A stretch of DNA of 64,000 bases. Source: Paenibacillus mesophilus. Lineage in GTDB: Bacteria; Bacillota; Bacilli; Paenibacillales; NBRC-103111. Below are positions 1 through 8,466 of this stretch, one piece after another. The DNA is taken from contig NZ_VCRA01000006.1 in the NCBI RefSeq assembly GCF_005938385.1, positions 372,001 through 436,000 on the forward strand, in the 5' to 3' direction. Position numbers and translations under genes: made by a program. How positions within the stretch are numbered: position 1 is the stretch's first letter; every line of letters starts with the position of its first letter. Under the pieces are notes generated by a model. That model was given only the letters and a program-made list of their open reading frames with translations. It was not told the origin of the DNA and did not search any database.

Positions 1-1055
1 ACCAAGCCTTCGTGAAGCTTTACAGCCCCTTTCTCATCTTCCCGTTCGATCTCTTTAAGGATGTCCGGCTGATCTATGAAATGCTGCTCGTTGGCCTTTT
101 CCTCGATATTGAGTTCGTTTATGATCGTTACGGTGATTTTCGGAAGGCCATTTTTAATCTGAACATCAATTTTTGAAGTGCGGTTGGTAGCATACAGAGT
201 GATCGTGTTTGATGCTGATCCGTCAAGGCTGATAGTACCCCGATACCCCGCCGGATTTACTCCTTTAATTCCCATATAAGCACCGATTTCGAGCGGCTTC
301 GTTGTTCCCGCCATTTTAGATCCTTTAAAATAAGCCAATCCCGAAAGTTCGACGTTTTGTTCTTTCATGATCTCCACATAAGGCAGAAAGCCTTCCTGCC
401 CCTTCTTCGAAGAATTGCTCCAGAACATGCCGATATAATCCTCGGGAAGCTTGCCCATCTTGACGGCGTCATCCAGCGTAGACATCAGATACAGCGTCGG
501 TACGCGCTCCAATTTCGGCGCAGCCTTCATTAAATCCTGCGCCTTTCCTTTCGAAATCATCATCCAAGCCATTCTGCGCACTTCCGAATTGCGGCGAAAA
601 TAATCGTTTAAATTTTCCATTCCTTTTTTGGCCACGTCCTCGGATACGACGATGACGCGCAAATGTCCGAAAAAAAGTCTGCCCGAAACTTGCTGCTGCA
701 AATTCATAAGGGCATCATCGATCGTATGACCCACCACCTCTATGACCCAAACCGTTTGCTCCGCGCCCCCTTTGCCCCCTCCGCTTTCTCCCGGACCGAG
801 CGGAATTTTCCCGGGAAGGGCGATCTGAACGGCGACGCGAATCATTTCTTTTTTCGGCGCGGGGAATTTTCCTTCAAGATGGGAAACCTCTTCCTCTTCT
901 TTCTCCGCTTCCGGGCTGGCCGTGTCGATTGAAATCCCCAAAACGACGGCACGCTCCTCGATTTCAAGACGGTCCCAGCATCCTGTCAGGAGCGGAAGCA
1001 CGACAAGTACGACGCCGAGCAGCTTAACGGCTTTGGTCAATCGGTTTGTTCCCAA
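1..1055 (-). CDS. Ger(x)C family spore germination lipoprotein, 3' end cut by window
   Basis: This is the C subunit of a GerA-type nutrient germinant receptor, anchored as a lipoprotein in the spore inner membrane. The open frame runs to position 1, so the last few dozen residues lie outside the window (about 351 codons seen; the family is usually 370-400). It starts at a TTG (1055-1053) preceded by GAGGGG, because no ATG lies near the N-terminus. The N-terminus is a lipoprotein signal peptide with lipobox LLTGC followed by WDRLEIEERA, typical of the family. The start overlaps the end of the upstream permease gene by about 30 nt, so the two are translationally coupled. Confidence 0.9.
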   Translation of the reverse strand, partial: MGTNRLTKAVKLLGVVLVVLPLLTGCWDRLEIEERAVVLGISIDTASPEAEKEEEEVSHLEGKFPAPKKEMIRVAVQIALPGKIPLGPGESGGGKGGAEQTVWVIEVVGHTIDDALMNLQQQVSGRLFFGHLRVIVVSEDVAKKGMENLNDYFRRNSEVRRMAWMMISKGKAQDLMKAAPKLERVPTLYLMSTLDDAVKMGKLPEDYIGMFWSNSSKKGQEGFLPYVEIMKEQNVELSGLAYFKGSKMAGTTKPLEIGAYMGIKGVNPAGYRGTISLDGSASNTITLYATNRTSKIDVQIKNGLPKITVTIINELNIEEKANEQHFIDQPDILKEIEREDEKGAVKLHEGL

Positions 1056-2145
1056 TGGGATCCCCTCTTTTCTTGCGGAGGAAAGAGATCAGCAGTAGCG
1101 CTCCCGGGTAAATAATCGTGATGAAAAGTCCGATCCGGCCGACATTTTGAATGATTTCGTACATATGCAGGATGTTTAAAGGCAGCATGGCCATAACAAA
1201 AACGATCGGCAGGAGGAAAAAGGAAAACATCCGATGATCGCGCAAGCGGAACAGCTTGCTCATCGAGTGAATGGTCAGGTAATAACTGGAAAATAAGGTA
1301 GTGAATACGGCGGTTACCCAAACGGCAAGAAAAGCGGCATCCAGACGCTCCAATATATTCGCGGGTAGCGACGTCGCCTTCGCGAGCTCCAGTGTCGGCC
1401 AGAGCAGCTGCTTGCTTTCTTCGGCGCCAAAGACGCTGACTGTTGCCACGACGATCGCAACGTACAGCCCTCCCGCGATCAACATCCCCCATACGCTTGC
1501 CTTCATCGCTTTTTCCGGCCGTCGCATGGCCGGAATCACCAAGGTCAGAACGAACGATCCTTGAAATAAGGCAGCTATGGTAAAAACACCTCCCACCATA
1601 TCTTTCGGTTCATTTCCCCAAATCGGCTGCAAATTGATAATATCGGCATTTTTCAAGGAAAGCGCGACGATCAGCAGTGCCGGTCCCAGCAGAGCGGGAA
1701 AATAAAAATGATGAATGTAAGCAAAAGTCGTAATGTCATTGCGCGTAGAGATCGCTGCCAGCAGCAGCATCACAATAACGGTTACTTCCACGGGGGTTTC
1801 TTTCAGAACGGAGGTAACAACCACTTCGCCGAACTCGCGCGCGGCAAAGGAGGTCAGCACGGCAAAGAAAACGATAATGAAAACGCTGCCGAGCCGGGCC
1901 GGCCATTTCCCTACAATATCCTCACTGTACTGAACGATCGATTTATTAGGAAACCGCATGCCGAGCAGAGCAATCAAACTTAATCCGACAAAGGCAAGTA
2001 TCATGCCGAGAAACGTAACGAGAGGAGCGCCCGAATCCGCTGCACGAACCGCAAATAGGGGAAGGGTGAGTACACCTACCCCTATTATGGTGCTGATCAG
2101 AATGGCAGCCGCTTGAATTACGGTAATCTGACGAGAAGTATCCAT
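1024..2145 (-). CDS. GerAB/Spore_permease family germinant receptor B subunit
   Basis: 373-residue integral membrane protein of the endospore germination permease family (APC superfamily fold, about 10 membrane segments), which binds the germinant within the receptor. The N-terminus reads QAAAILISTIIGVGVLTLP, the usual first helix. It lies 6 nt after the A subunit gene and overlaps the C subunit gene, giving an A-B-C operon. A Shine-Dalgarno AAGGAG lies about 10 nt before the ATG. Expression in the forespore is expected from the family, but no convincing forespore promoter was seen upstream of the operon. Confidence 0.9.
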   Translation of the reverse strand: MDTSRQITVIQAAAILISTIIGVGVLTLPLFAVRAADSGAPLVTFLGMILAFVGLSLIALLGMRFPNKSIVQYSEDIVGKWPARLGSVFIIVFFAVLTSFAAREFGEVVVTSVLKETPVEVTVIVMLLLAAISTRNDITTFAYIHHFYFPALLGPALLIVALSLKNADIINLQPIWGNEPKDMVGGVFTIAALFQGSFVLTLVIPAMRRPEKAMKASVWGMLIAGGLYVAIVVATVSVFGAEESKQLLWPTLELAKATSLPANILERLDAAFLAVWVTAVFTTLFSSYYLTIHSMSKLFRLRDHRMFSFFLLPIVFVMAMLPLNILHMYEIIQNVGRIGLFITIIYPGALLLISFLRKKRGDPIGNKPIDQSR

Positions 2146-2151
2146 TTGTCG

Positions 2152-3780
2152 TCACTCCTTTTGCTCTTTGAATTTTAACGGATCCATCACGTTGTCCGTC
2201 GGCTGCTTCAGTTGTTCCACCGTCTTGTCGCTCAATCTGGTCGCATCGAGAGGATAAAGGAACGAAGGTCTTTTATTCATCCACCATAACGGTCCGCGGA
2301 CCAGCAAATCTTTCATTCCTTGGTAACTTCCAGGAACTAGCGGGCTCAAGTAAGGGACGCCAAACGATTTCAAGGAAATGAGATGATTCGCGATCAGGAT
2401 CAAGCCGATCATGACGCCGTAAAGGCCAAAAATGCCGGCCAAAATAATGAGCGGAAAACGCAATAGCCGCAGGGCCAGCGCTGCATTATAGGCCGGCGTC
2501 GCAAATGACCCGATCGTCGTCAGCGCGATGATAACGACCGTGATGGGGCTGGCAAATCCGGCAGCCACCGCAGCCTGTCCGATAACGAGTACGCCGACGA
2601 TGGAAAGAGCGCCGCCGACTTGCTGCGGCAAACGGATTGTCGCTTCCCGCAAAACCTCCATGGATATTTCGATTACCAGAACTTCTATGATTGCCGGGAA
2701 AGGAACCCCTGCCCTCCCGCCGGCCACCGCGACGGCAAATTCCGTCGGAATGAGCTCCGGATTGAAGGAGATAATCGCGACATATAGCGATGGAAATACC
2801 AGTGAGAATATTAGAGCGACAAGCCGGGCAAGACGAACCGCGCTCATCAGCAGAAATCGTTCCGTATAGTCTTCTACCGTTTGATAGAACTGGCTGAAAA
2901 CGGTTGGAACGACCAAGGCCAGCGGGGAACCGTCTACCAGAATGGCCACTCTTCCTTCCAATAGATTGGCAGCCACTTTATCCGGCCGTTCCGTATACTG
3001 AACTTGCGGAAACGGGGATAGGTGGTTATCCTCGATAAACTGCTCCAAATAACCGGAGTCGAGAATCGCGTCAATATCGATATTGGATAGCCGCTTCTTC
3101 ACTTCCTTCAGCAGATCGGGGTTCGTAATGCCTTCCATGTAACAGATCGCGACCTTCGATTTGGTTCTGCGGCCAAGCTCCAGCGTGTTCATGCGCAAAT
3201 CCGGGGTTTGCAGCCGATAACGAAGCAGGGCGATGTTCGTACTCAGCATTTCGATGAACCCTTCGCGCGGTCCGCGGATCACCTGCTCGGTGGCAGGCTG
3301 ATCGATAGCCCTCTGCTCGATATTGCGCGTGCCGATCACGAAAGCTTCGTCCAGTCCTTCGATCGCCACGACAGTCTGTCCGCGCAGAACAGCCTCGACC
3401 AGGTTGGCGAATCGGCCTTCCGTCCCAACCTGACTGTGGAAGATCGAATCTTTCAGCAGAACCTCCTTCAACCGGCTAGGCTTGATGCTCTTCTCTTCCA
3501 GATGCGGAGGTACATACATGAATGACTTTAATATATCTCCATTCAGCATCGCTTGGTCGATCATCGTGGAGTAATAGAACATGGCGGCCTCATAATGGCC
3601 GAACACATGGAACCGGCGAACCCCGAAATCGTCGTTGCCGCCAAAAATCCGATTCATGGATTCGATCATTTCTTCCAGACGGCCGTTGGTCTCCACGCTT
3701 TGATAGTGTTCGGAAGCCTGATTCGGGATAAGTGCGGCTTTTGGCTTTTTCGATTTTTTGAACCAATTGAAAATAGACAT
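2152..3780 (-). CDS. GerA-type spore germination protein, A subunit
   Basis: First gene of the A-B-C germinant receptor operon. The soluble N-terminal half (to about residue 300) carries the family motif VIRGPREGFIEML and TKSKVAICYMEGI; the C-terminal half has several membrane helices after the RPDKVAANLLEGRVAILVDG segment. About 542 residues from the preferred ATG at 3780, which has AGGTG 7 nt upstream; a GTG at 3789 is possible but lies inside that Shine-Dalgarno. The length is normal for GerAA/GerKA proteins. It is a paralogue of the A subunit at 10935-12464. Confidence 0.92.
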   Translation of the reverse strand: MSIFNWFKKSKKPKAALIPNQASEHYQSVETNGRLEEMIESMNRIFGGNDDFGVRRFHVFGHYEAAMFYYSTMIDQAMLNGDILKSFMYVPPHLEEKSIKPSRLKEVLLKDSIFHSQVGTEGRFANLVEAVLRGQTVVAIEGLDEAFVIGTRNIEQRAIDQPATEQVIRGPREGFIEMLSTNIALLRYRLQTPDLRMNTLELGRRTKSKVAICYMEGITNPDLLKEVKKRLSNIDIDAILDSGYLEQFIEDNHLSPFPQVQYTERPDKVAANLLEGRVAILVDGSPLALVVPTVFSQFYQTVEDYTERFLLMSAVRLARLVALIFSLVFPSLYVAIISFNPELIPTEFAVAVAGGRAGVPFPAIIEVLVIEISMEVLREATIRLPQQVGGALSIVGVLVIGQAAVAAGFASPITVVIIALTTIGSFATPAYNAALALRLLRFPLIILAGIFGLYGVMIGLILIANHLISLKSFGVPYLSPLVPGSYQGMKDLLVRGPLWWMNKRPSFLYPLDATRLSDKTVEQLKQPTDNVMDPLKFKEQKE

Positions 3781-3894
3781 TCGTTTCACCTGCCGTTCGT
3801 ACTTCTCGTATTACTCGTAACTAGTCTTCTGAGCAATCTATTAGTAGAATTGACAGATTTGAAGCGGTTTAAACGATATTCCTAGAAAGAACAC

Positions 3895-3916
3895 GAAAAA
3901 GCCCCTGAAAGAGGCC
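3895..3916 (-). terminator. Weak hairpin with T-run, minus strand
   Basis: On the minus strand a 6-bp stem (GCCTCT/AGGGGC, one U-G pair, 3-nt loop) is followed by TTTTT. It lies upstream of the ger A-B-C operon and could stop transcription entering from antisense of the oxalate decarboxylase gene. The stem is short, so this is tentative. Confidence 0.35.
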
Positions 3917-4004
3917 ATCTATTGACATATTTCGGCGCCGATCTACATACATTGCTGCGTGTTAAATCTCGCGCAACCATAACCCATGAAAAGGAGCGTG
4001 CTTC

Positions 4005-5213
4005 ATGGACGACCAAGAACGGAATCGACAGATGCCCGGCCGCATTCCGCAGCCTATACGCGAAGACGGCGCCGGCGGGACCGACAGCGGTCCGCGCGAC
4101 GTGATGAGGGATATGGAAAACCCCGATATGCTCGTCCCTCCCGTCACCGATGCCGGAACGCTGCCCAATATGAAATTCTCGTTCTCGGATACGCACATGC
4201 AGCTCAACCATGGCGGCTGGTCCCGGGAAGTGACGGTCAGGGAGCTGCCGATCGCCACGACGCTCTCCGGAGTGAACATGAAGCTTACGCCCGGCGGCGT
4301 ACGGGAGCTGCATTGGCATAAGCAGGCGGAGTGGGCGTTCGTCCTGCTGGGCCGGGCGCGGATCACCGCAGTCGATCAGGATGGACGGAATTTCATCGCC
4401 GATGTCGGCGTAGGCGATCTGTGGTATTTTCCGCCGGGAATCCCCCATTCGATACAAGGGCTTGCGGAAGGCTGCGAATTTCTGCTCGTGTTCGACGACG
4501 GCAGCTTCTCCGACATCGATACGTTTTCGATTACGGACTGGTTTGCGCATACGCCGAAGGACGTGTTGGCGGCCAACTTCGGCGTACCCGAGAGCGCCTT
4601 CGACCACATTCCCGGGAAACAGCGGTACATTTTCCAAGCCGAAGTACCCGGCCCGATCGAAAGCCAGCAGGTGCCCGATCCGTACGGCACCGTGCCGAGA
4701 AGCTTTACGCACCGGCTGCTTGCCCAAGAGCCGATCCGAACGCCCGGCGGGTCTGTCCGCATTGTAGACGCCTCCAACTTCCCCGTCTCCACCGCGATCG
4801 CGGCTGCCTTAGTAGAGGTGAAGCCGGGAGCGATGCGGGAATTGCACTGGCATCCGAACAACGACGAATGGCAATATTACCTTTCGGGGACGACGCGCAT
4901 GACCGTATTCGCCGCCGAAGGAAACGCGCGTACATTCGATTATCGGGCCGGCGATGTCGGCTATGTACCGTTCGCCTGCGGGCACTATGTGCAAAATACC
5001 GGCGATCAAACCGTATGGTTTCTGGAAATGTTCAAGAGCGACCGTTTCGCCGACATATCGTTGAATCAGTGGATGGCGCTCACCCCTCGCCAGCTCGTGC
5101 AGGATACCCTTCATGTCGGCCCCGAGCTGCTGGACGCGCTGCGCAAGCAGAAGTGGCCTGTCGTGAAATATCCCGATACGGATGAGAAATCCTCGGACAA
5201 GACGGATAAATGA
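4005..5213 (+). CDS. oxdD: Bicupin oxalate decarboxylase (OxdC/OxdD type) with Asp in the active-site lid
   Basis: 402-residue Mn-dependent bicupin that converts oxalate to formate and CO2 in the characterised relatives. Two complete metal sites are visible: His103, His105, Glu109, His148 in cupin 1 and His281, His283, Glu288, His327 in cupin 2. Arg100 and Glu341 match the B. subtilis OxdC Arg92 and Glu333 by a constant offset of 8. At the same offset the lid residue equivalent to OxdC Glu162 is Asp170 (lid read as S-D-I-D-T instead of S-E-N-S-T). There is no signal peptide. The ATG has AAGGAG upstream. B. subtilis OxdD is a spore coat protein; placement between two germination operons fits that but does not prove it. 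The symbol is a family-level guess. Confidence 0.88.
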   Translation: MDDQERNRQMPGRIPQPIREDGAGGTDSGPRDVMRDMENPDMLVPPVTDAGTLPNMKFSFSDTHMQLNHGGWSREVTVRELPIATTLSGVNMKLTPGGVRELHWHKQAEWAFVLLGRARITAVDQDGRNFIADVGVGDLWYFPPGIPHSIQGLAEGCEFLLVFDDGSFSDIDTFSITDWFAHTPKDVLAANFGVPESAFDHIPGKQRYIFQAEVPGPIESQQVPDPYGTVPRSFTHRLLAQEPIRTPGGSVRIVDASNFPVSTAIAAALVEVKPGAMRELHWHPNNDEWQYYLSGTTRMTVFAAEGNARTFDYRAGDVGYVPFACGHYVQNTGDQTVWFLEMFKSDRFADISLNQWMALTPRQLVQDTLHVGPELLDALRKQKWPVVKYPDTDEKSSDKTDK

Positions 5214-5237
5214 TCAGTTTCCTCCAGAAAACGAACA

Positions 5238-5270
5238 GGCCCATCGAGCCGCTGTACCGGTCGATGGGTC
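5238..5270. terminator. Bidirectional hairpin between convergent oxdD and sulP
   Basis: A 10-bp stem (GGCCCATCGA pairing with TCGATGGGTC, one G-T pair, 13-nt loop) lies between the convergent stops of the oxalate decarboxylase and the SulP transporter. The T-runs on either side are weak. Confidence 0.6.
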
Positions 5271-5279
5271 GGCTTACTT

Positions 5280-6911
5280 TCAAACGGGAACTTCTTCCCG
5301 CCGTTCCGCTTCTTCGCCTCGGTCAAGCGCCTTCAGCGCATAGCGAACGGCTTCCTCCTTATGGGCAAAGAATCGGTCTTTTCCCAGAATTCGGTCCAAG
5401 CCCGTTTTGGCCAAATATGCTTCGGGCTGCGGCCGGATGCCGGAGACAAGCACGAGAACGCCGCTCTGCTTATACGTTCTCAAAATGGTGGAAATGACGT
5501 ATTCGCCGGAGCTGTCGATATAGGGGACGTTCTCCATGCGGAGCAGCAGCGCCTTCGGACGGTGCGGCGCCTCGGCCATAATCATCGCCCCGAGCCGGCT
5601 TGCCGTGCCGAAAAACAACGGTCCTTCGACGGAGAACACGAGCAGCTCCGGGGAGCCGTGCTCCTCCTTCGCGACGACGAGGTTGGCGCTTATCCTTTTC
5701 ACGAAAAGCAGTACCGCAATCGCCAGGCCCGCCTCGACGGCGGTGGTCAAATCCGTAAATACCGTAAGCAGAAACGTAACGACCAGGACAATCGAATCGC
5801 CGGTTCTCGTTCCAAGCACCAGCATGAATTCTTTCCTCTCGCTCATATTCCAAGCTACTACCATCAAGATAGGCGCCATGGCGGAGAGCGGAATGTCGGA
5901 AGCAAACGGCGCGAATAAGACCAGCGTCAGCAGTACGACAAGGCCGTGAATAACACCGGATAAGGGCGAAGCCGCGCCGCTTCTAATATTCGTCGCCGTG
6001 CGCGCGATCGCACCGGTGGCGGGAATGCCTCCGAACAGCGGCGTTACGAAATTGGCTATCCCTTGCCCGATCAGCTCCCGGTTGCTGTTATGCCGGCTGC
6101 CCGACATCCCGTCCGCGACAACCGCCGACAGCAGCGATTCGAAGCCGCCCAAGAGGGCGATCAGCAAGGCGGGACGTATCAGCTCCACGATCAGATCCAA
6201 CGAGATATGCGGGAGAGCGAACGTCGGAAGCGTACTCGGAATATCTCCGTAGGTCGAACCGATCGTAGCTACCTTCCCGCCGAAGAACACGGAGGCAACG
6301 ACACCGGAGACGAGCAGGGCGATCAAGGAAGCCGGAAGCTTGGGGAACCGCTTCGGCAGAAGAAGCAGGATGGCGAGACTGATAAGAGCGGTCAAGACGC
6401 TGTATCCGTTAACGGAAGATAGATGGGTCGCGAGTTCGCGCATGTTGGGCCAAAAATGCTCATGACGCTCTAAGCCGGTCAAGCCGAGAAAGTTGGCGAT
6501 TTGTCCGGAGAAAATAATAACCGCGATCCCGGACGTAAACCCGATCGTAACGGGCCGGGGGATAAACTTGATGAGCGCTCCGAGCCTGAACAGGCCCATG
6601 AGGACAAGAATGACCCCCGCCATCATGCCGGCGAGAAGCAGCTTGTCGTACCCGTATTGCAGCACGACGGCGAGCAGAATAGGGATGAAGGCGCCTGTCG
6701 GTCCGCCGATCTGGAACTTCGAGCCGCCCAGCAGCGAGATGAGAATGCCTGCCACGATCGTTGTATAAATCCCGTACTGGGGCTTCACCCCGGAAGCGAT
6801 AGCGAAAGCCATCCCGAGAGGAATGGCGACGATCCCGACAATCAGACCGGCAATCAGGTCACGACGCAGCGAGTGGATGTTGTACCCCTCATATCTTCCC
6901 GACCCTTTCAT
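5280..6911 (-). CDS. SulP family inorganic anion transporter with STAS domain
   Basis: 543-residue membrane transporter. The N-terminal 400 residues hold the SulP transmembrane domain (AGLIVGIVAIPLGMAFAIASG near the start; QIGGPTGAFIPILLAV and TGAIARTATNIRSGA further in). A C-terminal STAS domain follows, with the hallmark YIDSSGEYVI. Family substrates are sulfate, bicarbonate or other anions, and the substrate here cannot be read from sequence. AAGGGAT precedes the ATG. It has its own promoter with a candidate ArsR operator over the -10, and a terminator separates it from the arsR-type gene upstream, so it is not simply cotranscribed with the regulator. Confidence 0.9.
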   Translation of the reverse strand: MKGSGRYEGYNIHSLRRDLIAGLIVGIVAIPLGMAFAIASGVKPQYGIYTTIVAGILISLLGGSKFQIGGPTGAFIPILLAVVLQYGYDKLLLAGMMAGVILVLMGLFRLGALIKFIPRPVTIGFTSGIAVIIFSGQIANFLGLTGLERHEHFWPNMRELATHLSSVNGYSVLTALISLAILLLLPKRFPKLPASLIALLVSGVVASVFFGGKVATIGSTYGDIPSTLPTFALPHISLDLIVELIRPALLIALLGGFESLLSAVVADGMSGSRHNSNRELIGQGIANFVTPLFGGIPATGAIARTATNIRSGAASPLSGVIHGLVVLLTLVLFAPFASDIPLSAMAPILMVVAWNMSERKEFMLVLGTRTGDSIVLVVTFLLTVFTDLTTAVEAGLAIAVLLFVKRISANLVVAKEEHGSPELLVFSVEGPLFFGTASRLGAMIMAEAPHRPKALLLRMENVPYIDSSGEYVISTILRTYKQSGVLVLVSGIRPQPEAYLAKTGLDRILGKDRFFAHKEEAVRYALKALDRGEEAERREEVPV

Positions 6912-6930
6912 TACGATCCCTTCTTCTCGT

Positions 6931-6952
6931 TATATTTGATTATTTGAATATA
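6931..6952. promoter_or_regulatory. Candidate ArsR-type operator, copy 1 (sulP promoter)
   Basis: On the minus strand this reads TATATTCAAATAATCA followed by AATATA. It matches 21 of 22 positions of the element at 7431-7452 and has the AT-rich imperfect dyad typical of ArsR/SmtB operators. It overlaps the sulP -10, so binding would repress. Confidence 0.6.
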
Positions 6953-6976
6953 TGGAAATAGTACGCCCGACTGCAA
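6947..6976 (-). promoter_or_regulatory. sulP promoter
   Basis: On the minus strand TTGCAG (6976-6971), 18 nt, TATATT (6952-6947), just downstream of the arsR terminator and about 35 nt before the sulP start. The -10 forms one end of the 22-bp element at 6931-6952 that is repeated at the neighbouring plus-strand promoter. Confidence 0.55.
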
Positions 6977-7008
6977 AAAAAATCAATACCTCTATCGAGA
7001 CATTGATT
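6975..7008 (-). terminator. Strong intrinsic terminator after the arsR-type gene
   Basis: On the minus strand a 12-bp stem (AATCAATGTCTC pairing with GAGGTATTGATT, two G-U pairs, GATA loop) is followed directly by eight T. It begins 7 nt after the arsR stop codon and precedes the sulP promoter. Confidence 0.85.
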
Positions 7009-7014
7009 CCGGGT

Positions 7015-7347
7015 TTATTGCTCCGATGCCCTCATATGTTCCAGCAGCGTGATCGTGCCGACCAGGTGGTTATCGAAAATTTGCTTGGCCACCTTCAGCA
7101 AGTCTTTCACCAAAGGGTCCCGCAAGCTGTATATGACGGATGTTCCTTCCTTGATGCCGAATACGACGTTTTTGCTGCGCAAAATCGCCAGCTGCTGCGA
7201 CACCGCGGACCCTTCGCTGCCGATAATCGACTGGATTTCGTTGACGGTCTTGTCGCCTTCCGACAGCAATTCGAGAATGCGAATCCGCAACGGATGGGCG
7301 AGCGCTTTGAAAAATTCGGATTTGAATTGCTGGAGCTCCAAGTTCAT
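7015..7347 (-). CDS. ArsR/SmtB family winged-helix repressor (cysteine-free)
   Basis: 110-residue dimeric winged-helix regulator. It opens with FKSEFFKALAHPLRIRILELL and has the recognition-helix segment SAVSQQLAILRSKNVV. There is no cysteine in the protein, so thiol-based metal or sulfide sensing, common in this family, is excluded; the inducer is unknown. It has its own terminator. A near-identical 22-bp AT-rich element sits at the -10 of the sulP promoter and of the divergent gene at 7477, which makes these two the likely targets. Confidence 0.88.
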   Translation of the reverse strand: MNLELQQFKSEFFKALAHPLRIRILELLSEGDKTVNEIQSIIGSEGSAVSQQLAILRSKNVVFGIKEGTSVIYSLRDPLVKDLLKVAKQIFDNHLVGTITLLEHMRASEQ

Positions 7348-7406
7348 GGCGGCTTCTCCTTGTCTGTTTACCTATATGAGTAATCATAGCATAAAAGAAG
7401 CCCCAT

Positions 7407-7436
7407 TTGACAAGGAGGCAAATACTAATATATATT
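7407..7436 (+). promoter_or_regulatory. Promoter of the Cys-rich gene
   Basis: TTGACA (7407-7412), 18 nt, TATATT (7431-7436). The architecture matches the sulP promoter: the -10 is the first six bases of the same 22-bp element. Confidence 0.65.
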
Positions 7437-7452
7437 CAAATAATCAGATATA
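7431..7452. promoter_or_regulatory. Candidate ArsR-type operator, copy 2
   Basis: TATATTCAAATAATCA followed by GATATA, one mismatch against the copy over the sulP -10 (6931-6952). It covers the -10 and start region of the promoter for the gene at 7477. Confidence 0.6.
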
Positions 7453-7476
7453 CAAACATAAGGGGAGGTGGATTTT

Positions 7477-8094
7477 ATGTCCGAATCGCGATCGGCAACC
7501 AACCGTCCCGATATGCCCGGGCCATCGGGCAAATATAAACCTACTACCCGCCTCCTCGTCATCGAGCAAGGTCTCGATTTTTTGAGCGGGATCGGCTCGG
7601 AACATATATGCGGCGTTTGCATCGACAACGGAGGCTCCTGCTGCAAGGGGTGCCGGAACTTGACCGCCGGAACGGGCTGCAGTCTTCGGAACACGAGCTG
7701 TACGGCATGGCTGTGCGGCTTCCTGCGGTACTTTCTATACGAGACCGGGCTTCTCAAGGAATGGGAGAACTTCTGGAAGCAAGTCCCCGGACTCGATTAC
7801 CGGGAGGACTTTACGCCCGATCATTTCACGGTCCGCAAAACATTATCCAATCCAAACCTCCGCTTTCTCGGCTTCGAGCTTGCCGAGGATTTGAGGGCAT
7901 TGGCGGAATCGAAATCGAAGCAGGGCTACATCATTAACTTACGGGAACAAATCGACCGCAGCCTGGACGAATTATCGATCTGGAAAACGGCTTCCAAGCA
8001 AGCTATAGCGAGAAAAAACATACAAGTGCTGTCAAAGCCGTTCCGCCGCTTCCATCAAGCTCTCGAGCATTACCGGAGCGATCTTTCGACATGA
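7477..8094 (+). CDS. Cysteine-rich protein of unknown function
   Basis: 205-residue soluble protein, not recognised. The ATG at 7477 is chosen over the in-frame GTG at 7468 because AGGGGAGGTG (7461-7470) lies directly upstream and overlaps the GTG. Residues about 45-85 contain ten cysteines in clusters (CGVC, SCCKGC, then GTGC, SC and WLC), which suggests a zinc or iron-sulfur site; the C-terminal half is charged and helical. It is divergent from the arsR-type gene and shares its candidate operator with sulP, so a role in the same anion or sulfur response is inferred. Confidence 0.75.
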   Translation: MSESRSATNRPDMPGPSGKYKPTTRLLVIEQGLDFLSGIGSEHICGVCIDNGGSCCKGCRNLTAGTGCSLRNTSCTAWLCGFLRYFLYETGLLKEWENFWKQVPGLDYREDFTPDHFTVRKTLSNPNLRFLGFELAEDLRALAESKSKQGYIINLREQIDRSLDELSIWKTASKQAIARKNIQVLSKPFRRFHQALEHYRSDLST

Positions 8095-8147
8095 AAACAG
8101 CCCTTGCGAACGGAATCGCACGGGCCGTCAATAGGTTTATGATCGCA

Positions 8148-8324
8148 TCAAGGGGCCGAGTCCGGACAACGGTCGGTCGAAGAACGCTTCGCAGCGGCCC
8201 GATTCGAGTCGCCCAGAAACAGGCGTATTTCTTCCAACGACAATCCCATGCTTCGGGCCGAAGCAATCAGCTCCACCCATTCCTCATCCAACTGGAGCGC
8301 ATGGTTCTCCTGTGCGTCCGGCAT
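8148..8324 (-). CDS. sinI: SinI-type anti-repressor
   Basis: 58-residue protein whose core LDEEWVELIASARSMGLSLE followed by EIRLFL is the SinI dimerisation helix that binds and titrates SinR in B. subtilis (SinI is 57 residues there). The start at 8324 is chosen because GGAG lies 6 nt upstream and the length fits; the longer open frame to 8438 has no better start. It lies 142 nt downstream of sinR on the same strand, the reverse of the B. subtilis order. The C-terminal tail (AAAKRSSTDRCPDSAP) is not typical. Confidence 0.82.
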   Translation of the reverse strand: MPDAQENHALQLDEEWVELIASARSMGLSLEEIRLFLGDSNRAAAKRSSTDRCPDSAP

Positions 8325-8349
8325 GCCACACTCCATTTCCGCCCGAGAA

Positions 8350-8380
8350 TGTACTAGTACAATGTCAGACCTTACATTGT
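8350..8380. promoter_or_regulatory. Dyad-symmetric sites upstream of sinI
   Basis: A 12-bp perfect palindrome TGTACTAGTACA (8350-8361) overlaps an inverted repeat ACAATGT-N8-ACATTGT (8359-8365, 8374-8380). They lie in the gap between sinR and the sinI start. They look like operators, but they do not match the B. subtilis SinR box. Confidence 0.45.
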
Positions 8381-8466
8381 TTGTTAAACCGAGCCCATAC
8401 CGAGGCACAGAATTAGCTCTGACTTTGTACTTGGGCATTACCGAAAACCGTGCTCACGTTCCGACA

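Noticed and set aside
3781-3894. Sigma-G promoter for the first ger operon
   Set aside because: GAATA is present but no -10 at the right distance fits; not listed as a feature.
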